A stretch of 64,000 nt of DNA, taken from assembly GCA_036426205.1 (NCBI GenBank), contig CM071568.1, positions 232,446,597 through 232,510,596 of the forward strand, read 5' to 3'. The notes beneath the pieces were generated by a model that saw only the letters and a list, made by a program, of their open reading frames with translations, was not told the origin of the DNA and did no database searches. This document shows, in pieces, positions 22,647-33,910 of this stretch. This stretch comes from Ascaphus truei (taxonomy: Eukaryota > Chordata > Amphibia > Anura > Ascaphidae). A program made the position numbers and the translations under genes. Every line of letters starts with the position of its first letter. Positions within the stretch are counted from its first letter, which is position 1.

Positions 22647-23290
22647 TGTTACGCCGGTGCTGCCCGCAGACCAGACCCGTCCCTTGTACTGAGGTGGGAT
22701 GTATGTTTGTACGGACCCGCAGCAGAAAGAGCGTGTCCGGAGTGTGGTGTTTTTGGCGTTGCCAGGCCAGGTGGATATAGCTATAGCAATACTTGCCGGA
22801 ACCGGGTAAAGAAGAGACGTAGTAGTTGCCGTTTCCAAGGTCAGGGAGTAGAGAGGTCCGGAGGGTCGAGATGCAAGCTGAGATCGAGGGACGTGAGAAG
22901 CAGCGTAGTCAGGAAGGAGCCGGGGTCGAGAGCCAGAGAGAGTAGTCAGCCAAGCCATATCATAACCTGGGTAGCAAAGGGAAGAGGAAACCAGAGTAGA
23001 CATCCACAAGTGGAGACTATGTTGAACAATGTGGAAGTGGTAAGACAGGCACTATATAGTGCGGCTGACCAATAGGAAGCGGGGGCAGTCCTGGAAGAGC
23101 GAGTGTGGAGGTTCTGGATAGGTTAGCTTGAAAAGTACACAGGTGAGCAGCTTTGGTGTAGAATTGTAGCCTGCGTGTGAGTTGGGGGCGTTGTTTCACT
23201 GCCAGTGCAGTGAATAAATTAACTTCGTCCGGCGTGCGCTCTGTAAGGTCAGAGAGCGCACGCCCAGGAGTATACAATGGTATACACAGA
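22647..23290 (-). mobile_element. LTR or leader of gypsy element 1
   Basis: Directly next to the gag start, a TGTTACGCC boundary at 22647 would be the 3' end (TAACA) of an LTR on the minus strand, leaving only two bases before the ATG. The region is GC-rich with GAGGGACGTGAG-type motifs. The outer end is not clear; a 3-base CA/TG match near 23270-23290 is weak. A hairpin (GTGCGCTCT ... AGAGCGCAC) lies at 23237-23262. Confidence 0.45.
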
Positions 23291-23329
23291 TGATTAGTGC
23301 ATATATTAAGTAACACAATATGTTCGCAT

Positions 23330-23940
23330 AGGGAGGGGGGGGGGGGGGGGGTGGGATGCAAATGGCTGGTGATAAATATAAATATATATAACAATGACTC
23401 ACACGGCCTAGTGTGAGACCCTTCCCTCAGAGGAGGGTGATGGAAAGAGCAGCTGAATAAAAATAAATATTACAGCAGTGGGATGAGTATATAGATATAT
23501 AAGCACAACTCACATGGCCTTGTGTGAGCCCCTTCCCTCAGAGTGATAGTGTGAATGATGTCAATCTGATTAGGGGATGGTTGGTAATCAGTCGCGTCGC
23601 CTCAATAATACCCCCCAATGGGTATAGTGTGCGGATGGCTCCTCTCCCAGATGCCCAAATACAGGAAATGGGCAGAGCCTGGATTAGCAATAGTCAAAGG
23701 ATTTATTCAACAATAACACATAAAAAGCTTGGAGCACTCACACAGCTAAAAAAGCCCAGTGACAGCTGCAGGTAGATCCGGTAGATCCACTCCTTCCCGG
23801 TGGGCTCCCGCGGGCGCGTCCGACTGCGGGACCGGTGTCAGGGGATCTGGCTGGAAGTACGGTGGCCGCCTGGTTCCTAAACACTACGAGCACCAGCAGG
23901 GAACTACGCGTTTCGCAAATAATGCTTCATCAGGTTCCCA
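23330..23940 (-). mobile_element. PLE terminal repeat (minus) with perfect hammerhead motif
   Basis: Reading the minus strand from 23939, the segment starts with the hammerhead at 23899-23939 and continues toward 23400. Direct repeats of about 110-bp spacing (CTCACACGGCC at about 23400 and CTCACATGGCC at 23511) lie at its far end, beside a poly(G) tract (23335-23351). The frames at 23524-23775 and 23759-24100 have no known domain. Confidence 0.62.
23899..23939 (-). ncRNA. Type I hammerhead ribozyme motif
   Basis: On the minus strand: stem I strand GGGAAC, core CTGATGA, A, stem II GCA/TGC with loop TTATT, GAAA, mini stem III AC-GC-GT, cleavage-site base A, stem I strand GTTCCC. Stem I is six perfect pairs and all conserved core bases are present. 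The tiny palindromic stem III is the form reported for PLE hammerheads, which may need two copies to pair. Predicted cleavage is after the A at 23905. Confidence 0.8.
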
Positions 23941-24358
23941 AGGTAGGGAGCGCCCCACTTTGTTTTTGTTCCATCTGAGTGCAGGCTGCCTGTGGGGCAG
24001 CGGAAGCCCGTCGGAGACGACGGGGAAGCCCCACAACAAAGAGGACCGGGTGGGACCGGCGACGGGGACGTCCCACGGCAGCGGGAGCAGTAGGAGGTGA
24101 GGGGGGGGGGGGGTCACGCTGCGACCGCCATGACCCCCGAATCCTCACAAATACAAATAGAAAAAAACCAGTAGAAACAGAAATTCTCAATAGGAGATAC
24201 AAAGTAGATCTCTATTCATAGTATTCTTATTGCAGTAAGTAGAGCAATTCCCCATATGGGTCCTGACACTCCTGAAACTTTGCACTCACCACTGCTCCTT
24301 CACATAAATGGAAGTTACTGCACTAAAAATACCATGAGTAGCACTCTACAATGTATGT
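23941..24358. other. No gene seen; GC-rich then AT-rich
   Basis: A GC-rich stretch with a G run at 24102-24113 gives overlapping frames on both strands (23884-24221) that lack domains. It may be sequence upstream of the PLE terminal repeat. Confidence 0.4.
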
Positions 24359-24945
24359 CAGGGGTGGCCAACTGCAGTCCTCAAGGGCCACCAACAGGTC
24401 AGGTTTTCCGGATACCTCAGGATTGAGCCACGTGCTAAAGCAGGGTGTGAAGGGTTGATCTATGGCTGGAGTGGAGTGGAGTCCCAGTGGCAGGAACAGC
24501 AGGGAGAGTAGTCAGGCTCACAAGTGGAGGTCGGAGGCTGGCAGCAGATTGCGTGGTCGAGGTCACAAGCAGAGGTCGGAGGCAAGCGTCAGGTACCATA
24601 GTCAGGGTCACAAGCAGATGTCGAAGGCAGGCAGCAGGTAGCGTGGTCAGGGTTACAAGCAGAGGTCATCAACGAGGAGACTGGAAAAGGACAATAGCAA
24701 CAGCAACAGCAAAAAACACAAACATAAACACAGGAACCTAGCAGGAGCTGAGGAGCCAGTATAAAGAGGCACTGACAGGCAGGAAAGGGAAGTTTATATA
24801 GGCAGGCTGAGAGTAGAGCACAGGTGTCACGTTTCAGGGTCTGGAATGTTCCTTGAGAGAGTTAACAGGATAGCAGCAGTCCCAGTGGTAAGCATGGGTA
24901 CTGCAGGCCAGAACATGACACAGAGATATCCTGAAAACTTGACCT
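24359..24945. mobile_element. Palindromic MITE split by a solo LTR
   Basis: The left arm (24359-24445: GGTGGCCAACTGCAGTCCTC through GCTAAAGCAGGG) and the right arm remnant (24921-24945: ATATCCTGAAAACTTGACC) are the same palindrome seen intact at 24955-25126. The solo LTR 24446-24920 sits exactly between them. Confidence 0.75.
24446..24920. mobile_element. 475-bp solo LTR with 45-bp tandem repeats
   Basis: Starts TGTGAAGGG and ends CATGACA (TG...CA). It is flanked by CAGGG (24441-24445) and CAGAG (24921-24925), a 5-bp target-site duplication with one change, and it interrupts a palindromic MITE. Inside, 24511-24668 holds about 3.5 copies of a 45-bp unit (GTCACAAGCAGAGGTCGGAG...). The unit is a multiple of three, which keeps an 84-codon frame open; I see that as a by-product. 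Gypsy-type origin is likely from its style; strand is not determined. Confidence 0.72.
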
Positions 24946-24954
24946 GTTAATAGC

Positions 24955-25126
24955 TCACTCCAGTCCTCAAGAGCTACTAATAGGTCAGGTTTTCAGGATA
25001 TCCCTGCTTCAGCACAGTTGGTGCAGTCTTCGACTGAGCCACTGATTGAGCCACCTCTGCTGATGCAGGGATATCCTGAAACCTGACCTGTTGGTAGCTA
25101 TTGAGGACTGGAGTTGGCAACCCCTG
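24955..25126. mobile_element. Palindromic MITE, near complete
   Basis: Arms CACTCCAGTCCTCAAGAGCT...ATATCCCTGC and GCAGGGATATCC...AGGACTGGAGTTGG are reverse complements around a CTGAGCCACTGATTGAGCCA centre. No ORF. Class not determined. Confidence 0.8.
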
Positions 25127-25129
25127 GTG

Positions 25130-26880
25130 TATACCATCCCACAATAATATGTCCAGAATGTTACTTATTCCTTTACTAACCACTTTGCAAATAGAACATG
25201 ACAAGTGTGGAGCCTAAATGAACAGCCACTGAGACATAACGCAAACATGGTTTTTATCTTGAAACACAGACCTCTGTGAATTTCTACATGATTAAAGTTA
25301 AAAATGTAAAGTGATTTATTAAAACTTCATGGGTGTATGTTACAGTATGTGAAAATTCTTTTGTTCACATGCTTGCTTTGCTGATGTTTTTGTGTGCATT
25401 TGAAGTGATTTACAGTAAGTGGTATGTGTCAATATCTCATGTAGATTCCTTAAATCTAAAGCAAATAGTCATACATTGCGATAAATGAAAAGAAAGTAAG
25501 TTGTGCCATTATAGTATCTCTGTTCCTCCAGAAACACTATACTGTGTCTGTAAATAACAATTCCTATTTTCTCCGTTATCTGGTGTATTAAGATGCTAAC
25601 ATTTTCCTTCTAGTGGTTAAACTAAAGACAAAGGTACTTGGGTTTTCTGTTGGATATTTGTCACAGCTAGTGAGAAATACTGTAAAATATAAAAAATGAT
25701 GTCATGTGCAAATGGCAGAATCACCGCTTGATTCTCACACTTTGTTAATGCACCTGTAGACATTCGGAGACAATTGAGAGAATAAGAAGCTGTGCCAGAC
25801 CACTGATTCTATCAAGCTTTTCATCTTCTCCCATCACTCATATCTGCTCACTTACCTTTTAAAATTAATATTTTTCAACAATAGGTAAAGATGAATAATT
25901 CAACTGAGCACAGGGTTCCATCATAAAGTTGCCTATCTTTCGAAAAGTTCTACTTGCCCCTTGAGAGGTGATATTATTCAAGCTGCTCTTTTTATCACAT
26001 GATATGTCATATGAAACAGAGCATTGCCTGTTAACATTACAATAAGTTATATAATGTGGTAATTCGAGGGGCTTTATATACAGTAAGTATGCAAAATGTG
26101 TCCACAAACAATGCCAAAAATATTGCTGTGTTATGAAATATTTTAGTTAACTTGGTAACTATGATAGCCAAGTAGTGTGCAGGCAATGAGGGACATGATA
26201 GAAATGCAATGCCCCTAATGTAATTAAATCAACAGTATTTTATGTTAAACTTGATTATAAATGGGAAACTGCCAAGCTGAATAATGCAGTTAAACTGGGT
26301 TGTATTTACACAAATTCCAATATGTACCAATGAACTGACGCCTAATATTTTTTTGGTCCATTGATAAATGATTTCAAGAACATTTACTTTTAATGTAATT
26401 AGTTGATCTGTTCATGTTTGTAATAACTTGCAGGAACTAACTGTACAGCATTGATGCTACAAGCATAGAACACATGATGTATCTCATATAAGATAATCCA
26501 TTAGGTACATCAAACAAATTGATTTCTTCACTCTTGAGATTTGAAATTATCCTACAAGCAGAGAAGAGAATAGTTGCCCTGTCCATGAACACCTGATATG
26601 TTTTGGATTAAGGTAAAGGAGTAAGAAATATGGTTAACTGTGCAAGTCACTCCTGATACAACTTGCGCAGTTGCTTTGAAAGAGTAAATATGATATGTTC
26701 TTATGTGTTGTATATTTTTTTTTACAAAGCAAAACATCTGATTTGATCTATATGAGCATTACCACAACAAGTTATATTATCATAGTGTTTTGCCGCTTTA
26801 GCAAATGCTGATGCCATGAACTTGCTATATTAAAGCAGCAGCTCAAGCTGCGGTTTTTATTTTATTTGATCTTCTTTTCC
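25130..26880. other. AT-rich, no gene seen
   Basis: Minus frames at 25865-26107 and 26552-26737 are short and unrecognised. No repeats that I can define. Confidence 0.6.
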
Positions 26881-26893
26881 CTTTTAATATGTG

Positions 26894-27799
26894 TGTAGCC
26901 CTGTCTCCCCCTGGGCAAAGTGTTGCTACCAATGCTGTATAAGCTGTTGGCTCGCAGGGCCTGAGCCTCTGATACGGAGAGCCTGGGGCAACGTGATTAT
27001 ATATATATATATATATATGTATGGATTATCTCTTACCAAATGCAGCGCCTCCACCTGCGATGGCTCCCAGCTGAGCGGGAGTGATTCCTCACAGGACAAT
27101 AACACAATACTACTCACACAGTATGTAAAATAAACAGTAGCTTTACTATCGGTAACCATAACCTTGCATGTACCATAACCTGGCATTTACCATAACCTTG
27201 CATATATTTCTCCTGGAGGAGACACAGTAGATAACGTCTCTCGCAGGACGCGACCCTTCACCATGTTCCCACACTGTGTCAGGTTCCTATTCTAGGGCCT
27301 GTCCTTGCATTGACTACAACTGACTGGGACTCAGGGCCTATCTGGGCCTGGGGATATGCGGGCCTAGTGTAGAGGCTACTTGCCTCTCTACACACCGAGC
27401 TCCTATTTCTTCCCCTTCCCGATCTTCTCTGACTAGTGTGCTCCCCTGCACAACCTCCTAACCTCTTCCTGCTGAGTTACTGTCGCCCTATTGGCTCCCT
27501 GGCATCACCTGGTCTGGTTGAGGCTCATGGGACTTGTAGTCTCCAATTTTAGGCCCCCTCTGGTTGGTCCGTGTTTCGCGCGCTACCGCAGCGACTCTCT
27601 TCTCATGCGCGAACTCTCGTCTGAAGCCGTCGCCTCCGGGACTCGCTGCGCATGCGCAAGTACCAAAATGGTGGCGCCCTGAACGCTCGTGCCGCCACAG
27701 AGCCTTTGGTGCACCGGAGCGCTCCCTGCACGCTCTGCAACCTTCCCTTACTCTCCCATTGCAGCGGAGGTGAGGGTAAACCTGGGGGACCTGGCTACA
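26894..27799 (-). mobile_element. Solo LTR of the PNMA-gag gypsy family
   Basis: Runs from TGTAGCC to GGCTACA, so both ends carry a 7-bp inverted repeat. It shares, in the same order, GGCTCACAGG-like, GCAGCGCCTC, CACCTGCGATGGCTCCCA, CCTATTGGCTCCCTGGCATC and TGCGCATGCGC blocks with the LTR at 60171-61530. A TA run at 26999-27018 lies inside. NRF1-type (27647-27658) and YY1-type (AAAATGGTGGC, about 27665-27675) motifs are present. The overlapping plus frames at 27491-27837 are inside the LTR and not genes. Confidence 0.78.
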
Positions 27800-28084
27800 T
27801 TTGCATCAATACAGACTACACAATGATAAGTAATTAGCTAAGTTGCCGATCGATCCGTTCTCCTGTGATCGATCGGAGAACATTTGGTTTCGGGATTCAC
27901 AAAATGGCAGCCAGTGCATCAGGACAGGATTGAAGATGCAAAGTTCTGTGGGAAAGATCATGTGACCAGGCAGCCACTATATACAATTGGTGCACTGCTA
28001 GAGAGAGGGCAGGGTTCAAAAGGGTTGTGCCAGAGCCTGTTTCAGAAGAGGAAGGGAATGTGACTTTGTAAATGGTTGCTAGAA

Positions 28085-28260
28085 GAGGCTGGGCTGAATG
28101 AGCGGTTGGCTGAAGGAGCGACTGGGCTGACGGAGTGGCTTGGGTGACGGAGTGGCTCAGTGAGTAATGACACTGGCTGGCCCTGAGTTTGTCAAGCAAG
28201 GGGACCTGGTTCAATTCTCAGTGTGACCTTGGGCAAGTCACTCCTTGGGGTTCTGTTTCT
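28085..28260 (+). mobile_element. CORE-SINE (MIR-like) copy with upstream degenerate tandem
   Basis: TGGCTCAGTGAGTAA (28153-28167) and GGTTCAATTCT (28208-28218) fit the A and B boxes of a tRNA-derived SINE head, and GTGTGACCTTGGGCAAGTCA (28221-28240) is the conserved CORE block of MIR-type SINEs. Just upstream, 28085-28150 repeats a GACGGAGTGGCT-like unit. Pol III promoter use is inferred. Confidence 0.72.
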
Positions 28261-28269
28261 TGTTGTTGC

Positions 28270-28850
28270 CTACCTACCTCACCCCTGATTGTAGCACCCT
28301 CACCTTTAACTTTAGCAGTAGCGATGGCTCCCCCTTCCCTATCCCAGCCCCTTTCCCCCTTCCCTCTAGTGCGTTTGTACCCAGCATGTACCTGGATCTT
28401 GTTGGTGATAGCCCCAGATTTTCCAAGGCAAGTTTAAGGCAAGTTTTAGAATACTCGTCGGGGCACCTGTAATTCTAACTAATATGTCAACCAGAAGCAA
28501 ACAAAGAGAAAAATATTAAGGAGCAGGTGAAGCAAAGTAAATAAAGAGTTTAGAGAACAGAAAATATCTGTAAAAACTATAACTATAAAAGCAAAATACA
28601 CCCTAGAATCAATTATAATGTTTGGGGCAATGTAACCATATAACATTTCTATGGAGAACTGATGATATTTTTCAGGTGACTCTACAGTACGTTTTTCAGC
28701 ATCTCGGTAGAACAATAAAAAGATGGACAGTATATTATGAAAAAGCTTTAAATACATTGTAATAAAACATTGGGCAAAGTTAAAGAACCGTGGTCTATAT
28801 CAGAGATGCTCACTTAACTCTGTGTTCCGGTTTTGGTTCTAAACTTTTAG
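28270..28850. other. No gene seen
   Basis: Frames at 28189-28472 and 28479-28757 are short with no domain; the first begins in the SINE. Confidence 0.5.
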
Positions 28851-29459
28851 GGGCTTATTCACTAAATCTCAATAAAATCAGTGCTTTGCCGGGTCACTTT
28901 GCATTGTTTTACCGCACTATAAAACATGTGTCGAAACGTTATTCACTAAGAAAAAACACAATTTTTTTTAAAGTGCGGTCAAAATATGCAAGTTCACACT
29001 ACTTGTTTTTTGGGGGGTTTTGTAAGTCATATCGCACTGAATCTGTTTGTTTAAACTGCAGCCTGGAAGACTTGCACGGAGACGCTGAGTCTCCATGCAC
29101 GGCTCTTAGGCCTTGTCCAGGGTGAAGCTGAGCGCACATGCAACTCACAATCAAACACACATGATCGCAATGAGACTGTCCAGCGTGCGTGCACGTTCTC
29201 GCGAGCGCTCAGCTGCTCAGTGAGACAAATACATTTGATTCTGCCGCTCGCAGGTGCGTCATGTGAGGGGTTCACCCAATGAGAGCGAACCAGCTCCCTG
29301 ATGTCATGTTCGCGCCCCCCGACACGCCCCCCATGTGTGCACAAATACAATTTTTGAACAGTACACAAATTGCTCCTGCTTCTCATGCGCCTGACGTCAC
29401 AACGCTTGAGTGAGAGCGGGCTCGCTCTCAGCCTGGTCACGGCCTTGCAGGCGATTGTG
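28848..29459. other. Fold-back remnant and CpG-rich stretch
   Basis: TTATTCACTAA occurs at 28855-28865 and again at 28939-28949, like ends of the fold-back family at 17368. 29060-29450 is richer in CpG; its frames (28790-29125 plus, 29051-29440 minus) show no domain. Confidence 0.4.
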
Positions 29460-29469
29460 CAGTTTAAAT

Positions 29470-30060
29470 ATTAATTTTAATACCAGTATACAGAAGCAGG
29501 GGGTCTCCTGAGCTGAACCGCATTGATTTCAGCATTGGGAAACCCCTGCTTCCCAAGATAAAGGCCCCGTTATGGGGTGCCTGTATCCCCGCCATTTTTA
29601 AATCCTCCGTGTCATGGCCCACATGACCGGGGAATTTAAATACTGCAGGAGATACCGTCTCCCAATACCGGGGCCTGTATCTCGAGAATTAGGGTGTCCC
29701 CATGGGTGAAATCAATGCGGTTCAGCTCCGGAGAACCCCTGCTCCCACACACTAGTGTTAAAAGCTAATTTAATGTGAATTTTAATAATATTATACAGGA
29801 GCAGGGGGTCTCCTGAGCTGAACTGCATTCATTTCAGTCTTTAGGGACCCCCTACTTCTAAAGTTACAGGCCCCAGTATGGTGTGCCGGTATCACCCGTA
29901 TGTTTAAATCTCCCGGTCACGTGACATGAAAAAAATAAACATTGCGAGGTTACTGGCACCCCATACCTGTACCTCAGGAAGCCGCGGGTCCTTGAGGCTG
30001 AAATTAATGTGGTTCAGCTCAGAAGACCCCCTGCTCCCTTACCCTATTAGTAATATTCAC
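29470..30060. repeat. Two adjacent palindromic modules
   Basis: CAGGGGGTCTCCTGAGCTGAA occurs as direct copies near 29487 and 29807 (one base past the quoted 20 is shared). Each is followed by its reverse complement form (GGTTCAGCTCCGGAGAACCC near 29710-29730 and GGTTCAGCTCAGAAGACCCC near 30010-30030). So 29470-29750 and 29795-30045 are two tandem fold-back modules, joined to family A repeat. The right-hand end is shared with 50755-50800. Confidence 0.7.
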
Positions 30061-31480
30061 ATTAAAGCAGCTTCATTACCTTAGCGGCTAGCGGCTAAGG
30101 CAATGAAGGGATTAATACACAGTAGCTGGTTTATTGGGGGAAGAGGGGGTGAGTGAAGGGGGTACTTGGAGTTAACCCCTTCATTACCATAGCGGTGGTA
30201 CACATACAGTATAGTAATGGGCAAAATTAATATCCATATATGGATAATAGTGCATTTGCCCATTAAAAATAAAACCAGCCAGCATAAAGTACATAAAAGT
30301 TCTACTGTACTTACCCCTGCCAGGATGAAGGCCACCCTCGCCTTCCTCCCCGTCCTTGGCGTCCGTTGACTGGAACATTACAATAGAAAACAAATTAGTG
30401 GATACTAAACCCTTTATCACCTTAGCGGGTGACCTTCCTCCCTTGCTAACCAACCCAGGAGGCCTAACCACTGTCCCCAGGGCAACTATTCCACCCTACA
30501 CCCACGCTACCCATTGATTAGCACAGTGTTAAACCATGGACATAAAAATAGCCACTAAATAAAACACATTACATTCAAAAATGTTTTAGAAATACCAATA
30601 AACCAATTGATTGGCACAGTGGTACACCATGCTCATATAATATAGGCATACTTTGCTACTATAGCAGTCAATGGGCAACCTAAAAAAAAGTCAACAAAAA
30701 TACAAAATAATTAAATAAAATGAAGAACCAAAAATACGAAACAATTATATAAAACCAAGAACCAAAAATACAAAACAATTACATAAAACCAATAACCACA
30801 AATCCAAAACAATTAAATAAAACCAATAACCACAAATACAATACATAACAATTAAATAAAAAACAAAATTTGCCTAAAAGGGGCATAGATAAACACATTG
30901 TCAGTCAATGACCTAAACAAAATACAATATAAATACCAAAAATACAAAAAATACAAAAATAACATACAATCAATGTTTTTCTTACCTTTAATGTCTTCAC
31001 CATCCGATTACAACTGCAGCAGGAACCTCTTGATCCTCAAGCAATGCTCATCAACATCTGGTAAGATCTTTTCTTCTTTCTTCAGTCTTCTCTTCATTAA
31101 TTGTCATCCAATCCAATGGGGTGGATGTTGTACTGTTTACTTCTTAAGCTCAAATCAGACAGGAGAGGCCTTATACAAGGCCTGTGATGTCACATTTGAG
31201 TTTCAGATAGTATACCAGCCAATCTGATTGGCTGGTATACTATGTGACAGATTTTTTTTTTAAAGGATGTGACATCATAGAAAGTGAGGGAAGCCAGCCA
31301 ATCAGGAAAGCTATACTTCCTTCCCTTTAAGATGACGTCAGCAAAAAACTAGCTGCCATCACATGTTACTCCAACCAATCGGATTGGTTGTAGAACAGTA
31401 CCATGTGACAGCTTCCATTTATTTTAAAGGATATGTCGTCCTTCCCTTTAAGATGAAAGGCCATCCAGAATCTTGCAATG
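30060..31480. repeat. Composite repeat family A, copy 1
   Basis: Collinear with 50790-52560: the CTTCATTACCTTAGCGG hairpin (30071-30108), TGGGCAAAATTAATATCC, AAAACCAGCCAGCATAAAGT, a CTTACC block, TTGATTGGCACAGTG, CAGTCAATGGGCAACC, ACAGGCCTTATACAAGGCCTG (quoted short: ACAAGGCCTGTGA) and a terminal ACCAATCxGATTGG palindrome. At 30695-30862 an A-rich unit of about 35 bp is repeated four to five times. Minus frames in 30081-30471 look membrane-like but fall within the repeat and are not supported as genes. Confidence 0.75.
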
Positions 31481-31815
31481 AATTGGGGAAGAAAATATGT
31501 CCTCTGGCGCAAAGATTCAGCAGATAGAAGCAATATGCAAAAACAAGGGATAAGAGAATAATGGTATGTTACTGAGCAAAAAAATCACGATTGTGATTAC
31601 TTTCAAAGAAGGATACTTACATCAATAACTTATATACAAGGGCTTGTTTCACACAGAAAGCCAGGGGATGGAGATATACTCCTATTGTTCCCATGGCAAT
31701 AGTTGTACTCCTATCTTAATGGAAAATAGAAGAGAAAAGTGCCACGGTATTATATCATTTTTTATTTTAAAACATACTGGTACTGGTACAAAAATGAGGT
31801 AAACTCACAAATGCC
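31481..31815. other. No gene seen
   Basis: Short unique-looking stretch between the composite repeat and the L2 copy. Confidence 0.5.
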
Positions 31816-31819
31816 TCTT

Positions 31820-33170
31820 TTGGTGCATTTGGTATTCGGAACAAAGCTCTATCCTGGATCTCATCCTACTTCTCCCATCGTACTTTCAGTGTCTCTTCTG
31901 CTAACACCTCCTCCTCCTCTATTGATCTCTCTGTGGCGGTACCCCAGGGCTCTGTCCTGGGACCTCTTCTCTTTTCTCTGGACACACTCTCTTTAGGTGA
32001 CCTAATAACATATTTTGGGTTTAAATATCACCTCTATGCTGACGACACACAAATATACTTTTCAACACCTGACCTTACACCTGCTATACAGACCAAAGTT
32101 TCTGAATGTCTCTCTGCTATATCATCCTGGATGGCCCCCTTCACCTTAAACTCAACATGGCTAAACAGAGCTCCTCATACTTCCTCCCAAACCTGGGCCC
32201 TACTACCGTCCTTCCACATACTGTTGGAACTACGATCATCAACCCAGTAGCCCAGCACGCTGCCTAGGGGCACACTCGACTCCTCTCTCACATTCGCCCC
32301 TCACATTCAAAACATTTCTAAAACTTTTTCCTCTCAATAAAACAGATACGCCCTTTCCTCTGTTGCTCGCTGCTAAAACTCTGACCAGGCCCTCATTCTC
32401 TCCCGTCTTGATTACTGTAACCTCCTGCTGTCCGCCTTCCTCGCCTCTACCGTCTCCCCTACAATCTATCCTAAATGCTGCTGCCAGAATCACTCTACTA
32501 CTCTTTCCTAGATCTGTCTCAGCATCTCCCCTCCTGAAATCCCTCTCCTGGCTTCCAATCAAATCCCCGCATCTCACACTCTCCATTCTTCTCCTCACTT
32601 TAAAAGCTTTACACTCTTCTTGCTGCCCCTCCTTACATCTCAGCCCTAATTTCTCGCATATGCCCACCCAATACTTTGCTTGTTCTGCTCAAGGATGTCT
32701 TCTTTCTACTCACCCCCCTTTTTATCTAAAGCCCTCTCCCCCGCCTTAAACCTTTTTCACTGCTGCCCCACATCTCTTTAATGCCCTTCCCCTCAGTACC
32801 CGACTCACCATCTCTATCCACCTTTAAGACCCCACCTTAAGACCCACTTGCTTAAAGAAGCATACGATAGCACTGTGAACTTTCTGACACATGAATACAT
32901 AAAGCTTGGCCCCCTGCAGACGCACTTACCGAACTCCTCCTACTGTCTCTGTAACGTTCTCCCTACCTACCAATTAGATTGTAAGCCCCTCGGGGCAGGG
33001 ACTTCCTCTTCCTCTTTATGTTATGTTTGTCTAAAGCACTTATTCCCATGATCTGTTATTATATATCTATTATTTATTCGTTACCCACAATGAATTACTA
33101 CTGTGAAGCGCTATGTACATTAATGGCGCTATATAAATAAAGACATACAATACAATACAATACAAAGCTT
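31820..33170 (+). pseudogene. L2-clade LINE, 3' half with tail
   Basis: RT palm to 3' end. 31933-32250 reads [16 protein letters not shown] and [18 protein letters not shown] (catalytic YADD intact). 32363-32749 reads the thumb with LQSILNAAARITLL and LLKSLSWLPI. A 3' UTR follows with ATTAGATTGTAAGCCCCTCG at 32965-32984 and an ATGGCGCTATATAAATAAAG end at about 33123-33142, then ACAAT-type tail repeats to 33165. Several frameshifts; 5'-truncated before the palm. It abuts gypsy element 2. Confidence 0.88.
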
Positions 33171-33174
33171 TCCA

Positions 33175-33910
33175 GCATACAGGTGATCCTGAGTCATCTC
33201 AATCTCCCCTCCGCCCGTCTTTCACATTACCGGAGTCTATGGGTTTCTGTCTGTGGATGTCCTCGTGGTCCATCGTGGTCCGGAGGCATTCCAAGGTGGA
33301 ACACTTGGGGAAGGTCTCGCTGCCTCCTCTCTCCTCACTCGACTCGTGCACAGTCGAGAGTGTATCGGTTCGGCTGCATTTTCCTCCATAGCGGATTCGC
33401 ATTTGTGGAGTGATGTCCATAAGTGCCGGTGCCCGACAAGCAGGTTTGATTCTCACACTGGGAAAGAGGTGAAATGCCTGTGAGGGACAACCCAACATGT
33501 TTCGCAGTATGCTTGGGAGCCCCTGTCGGAGACAATCTCAGTAGGTAAGCTATGCAGGCAGAATACCTCCCTGATGCAAATGTCTGCCTGCTCAGGAGCC
33601 AAAGGAAGTTTCTTCACAGGAACGAATTGTGCCTGATGGAGAAGCGGTCAACCATGATCAGATTACGGTCATGCACCAGGATTGGGGAAGCTCCACAATG
33701 AAAGCCATGGACAAGTGTGACCAAGGATGGGATGGGACGGGATGGGAAGTGGATGAAGCCCCCCACATGGTATAGAGTGTGGCACCTTAGTTTGAGTGCA
33801 TACTGTGCCGGCCAAGACAAAGTACTTGACATAGTTCCCGATCTCCGTCCACCAGAAGGTCCGTTTCAGAAACTCTGCAGTTTTCTTAATACCTGGGTGA
33901 CCCACAAATC
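33175..33910 (-). pseudogene. Gypsy element 2 integrase
   Basis: Minus frames, broken by shifts, read a zinc-binding start [18 protein letters not shown] (from about 33905), then SMAFIVELP, VDRFSIRHNSF and, at about 33500-33535, LPTEIVSDRGSQ with the second catalytic Asp of a DDE integrase. Weaker similarity may continue to about 33180. Integrase would insert the cDNA. The stretch CGAAACATGTTGG near 33498 resembles a hammerhead half but is explained by this coding sequence. Confidence 0.75.

Noticed and set aside
24487..24741. 84-codon frame with 15-residue repeats
   Set aside because: Result of a 45-bp tandem unit inside a solo LTR; no support as a protein.
28141..28260. A and B box-like motifs suggesting a tRNA gene
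   Set aside because: No cloverleaf can be drawn and the CORE block follows directly, so it is a SINE.
33490..33530. Minus-strand GCATACTGCGAAACATGTTGGG resembling a hammerhead half
   Set aside because: It lies in the gypsy integrase frame right after IVSDRGSQ, which explains the sequence; the CTGANGA half is missing.
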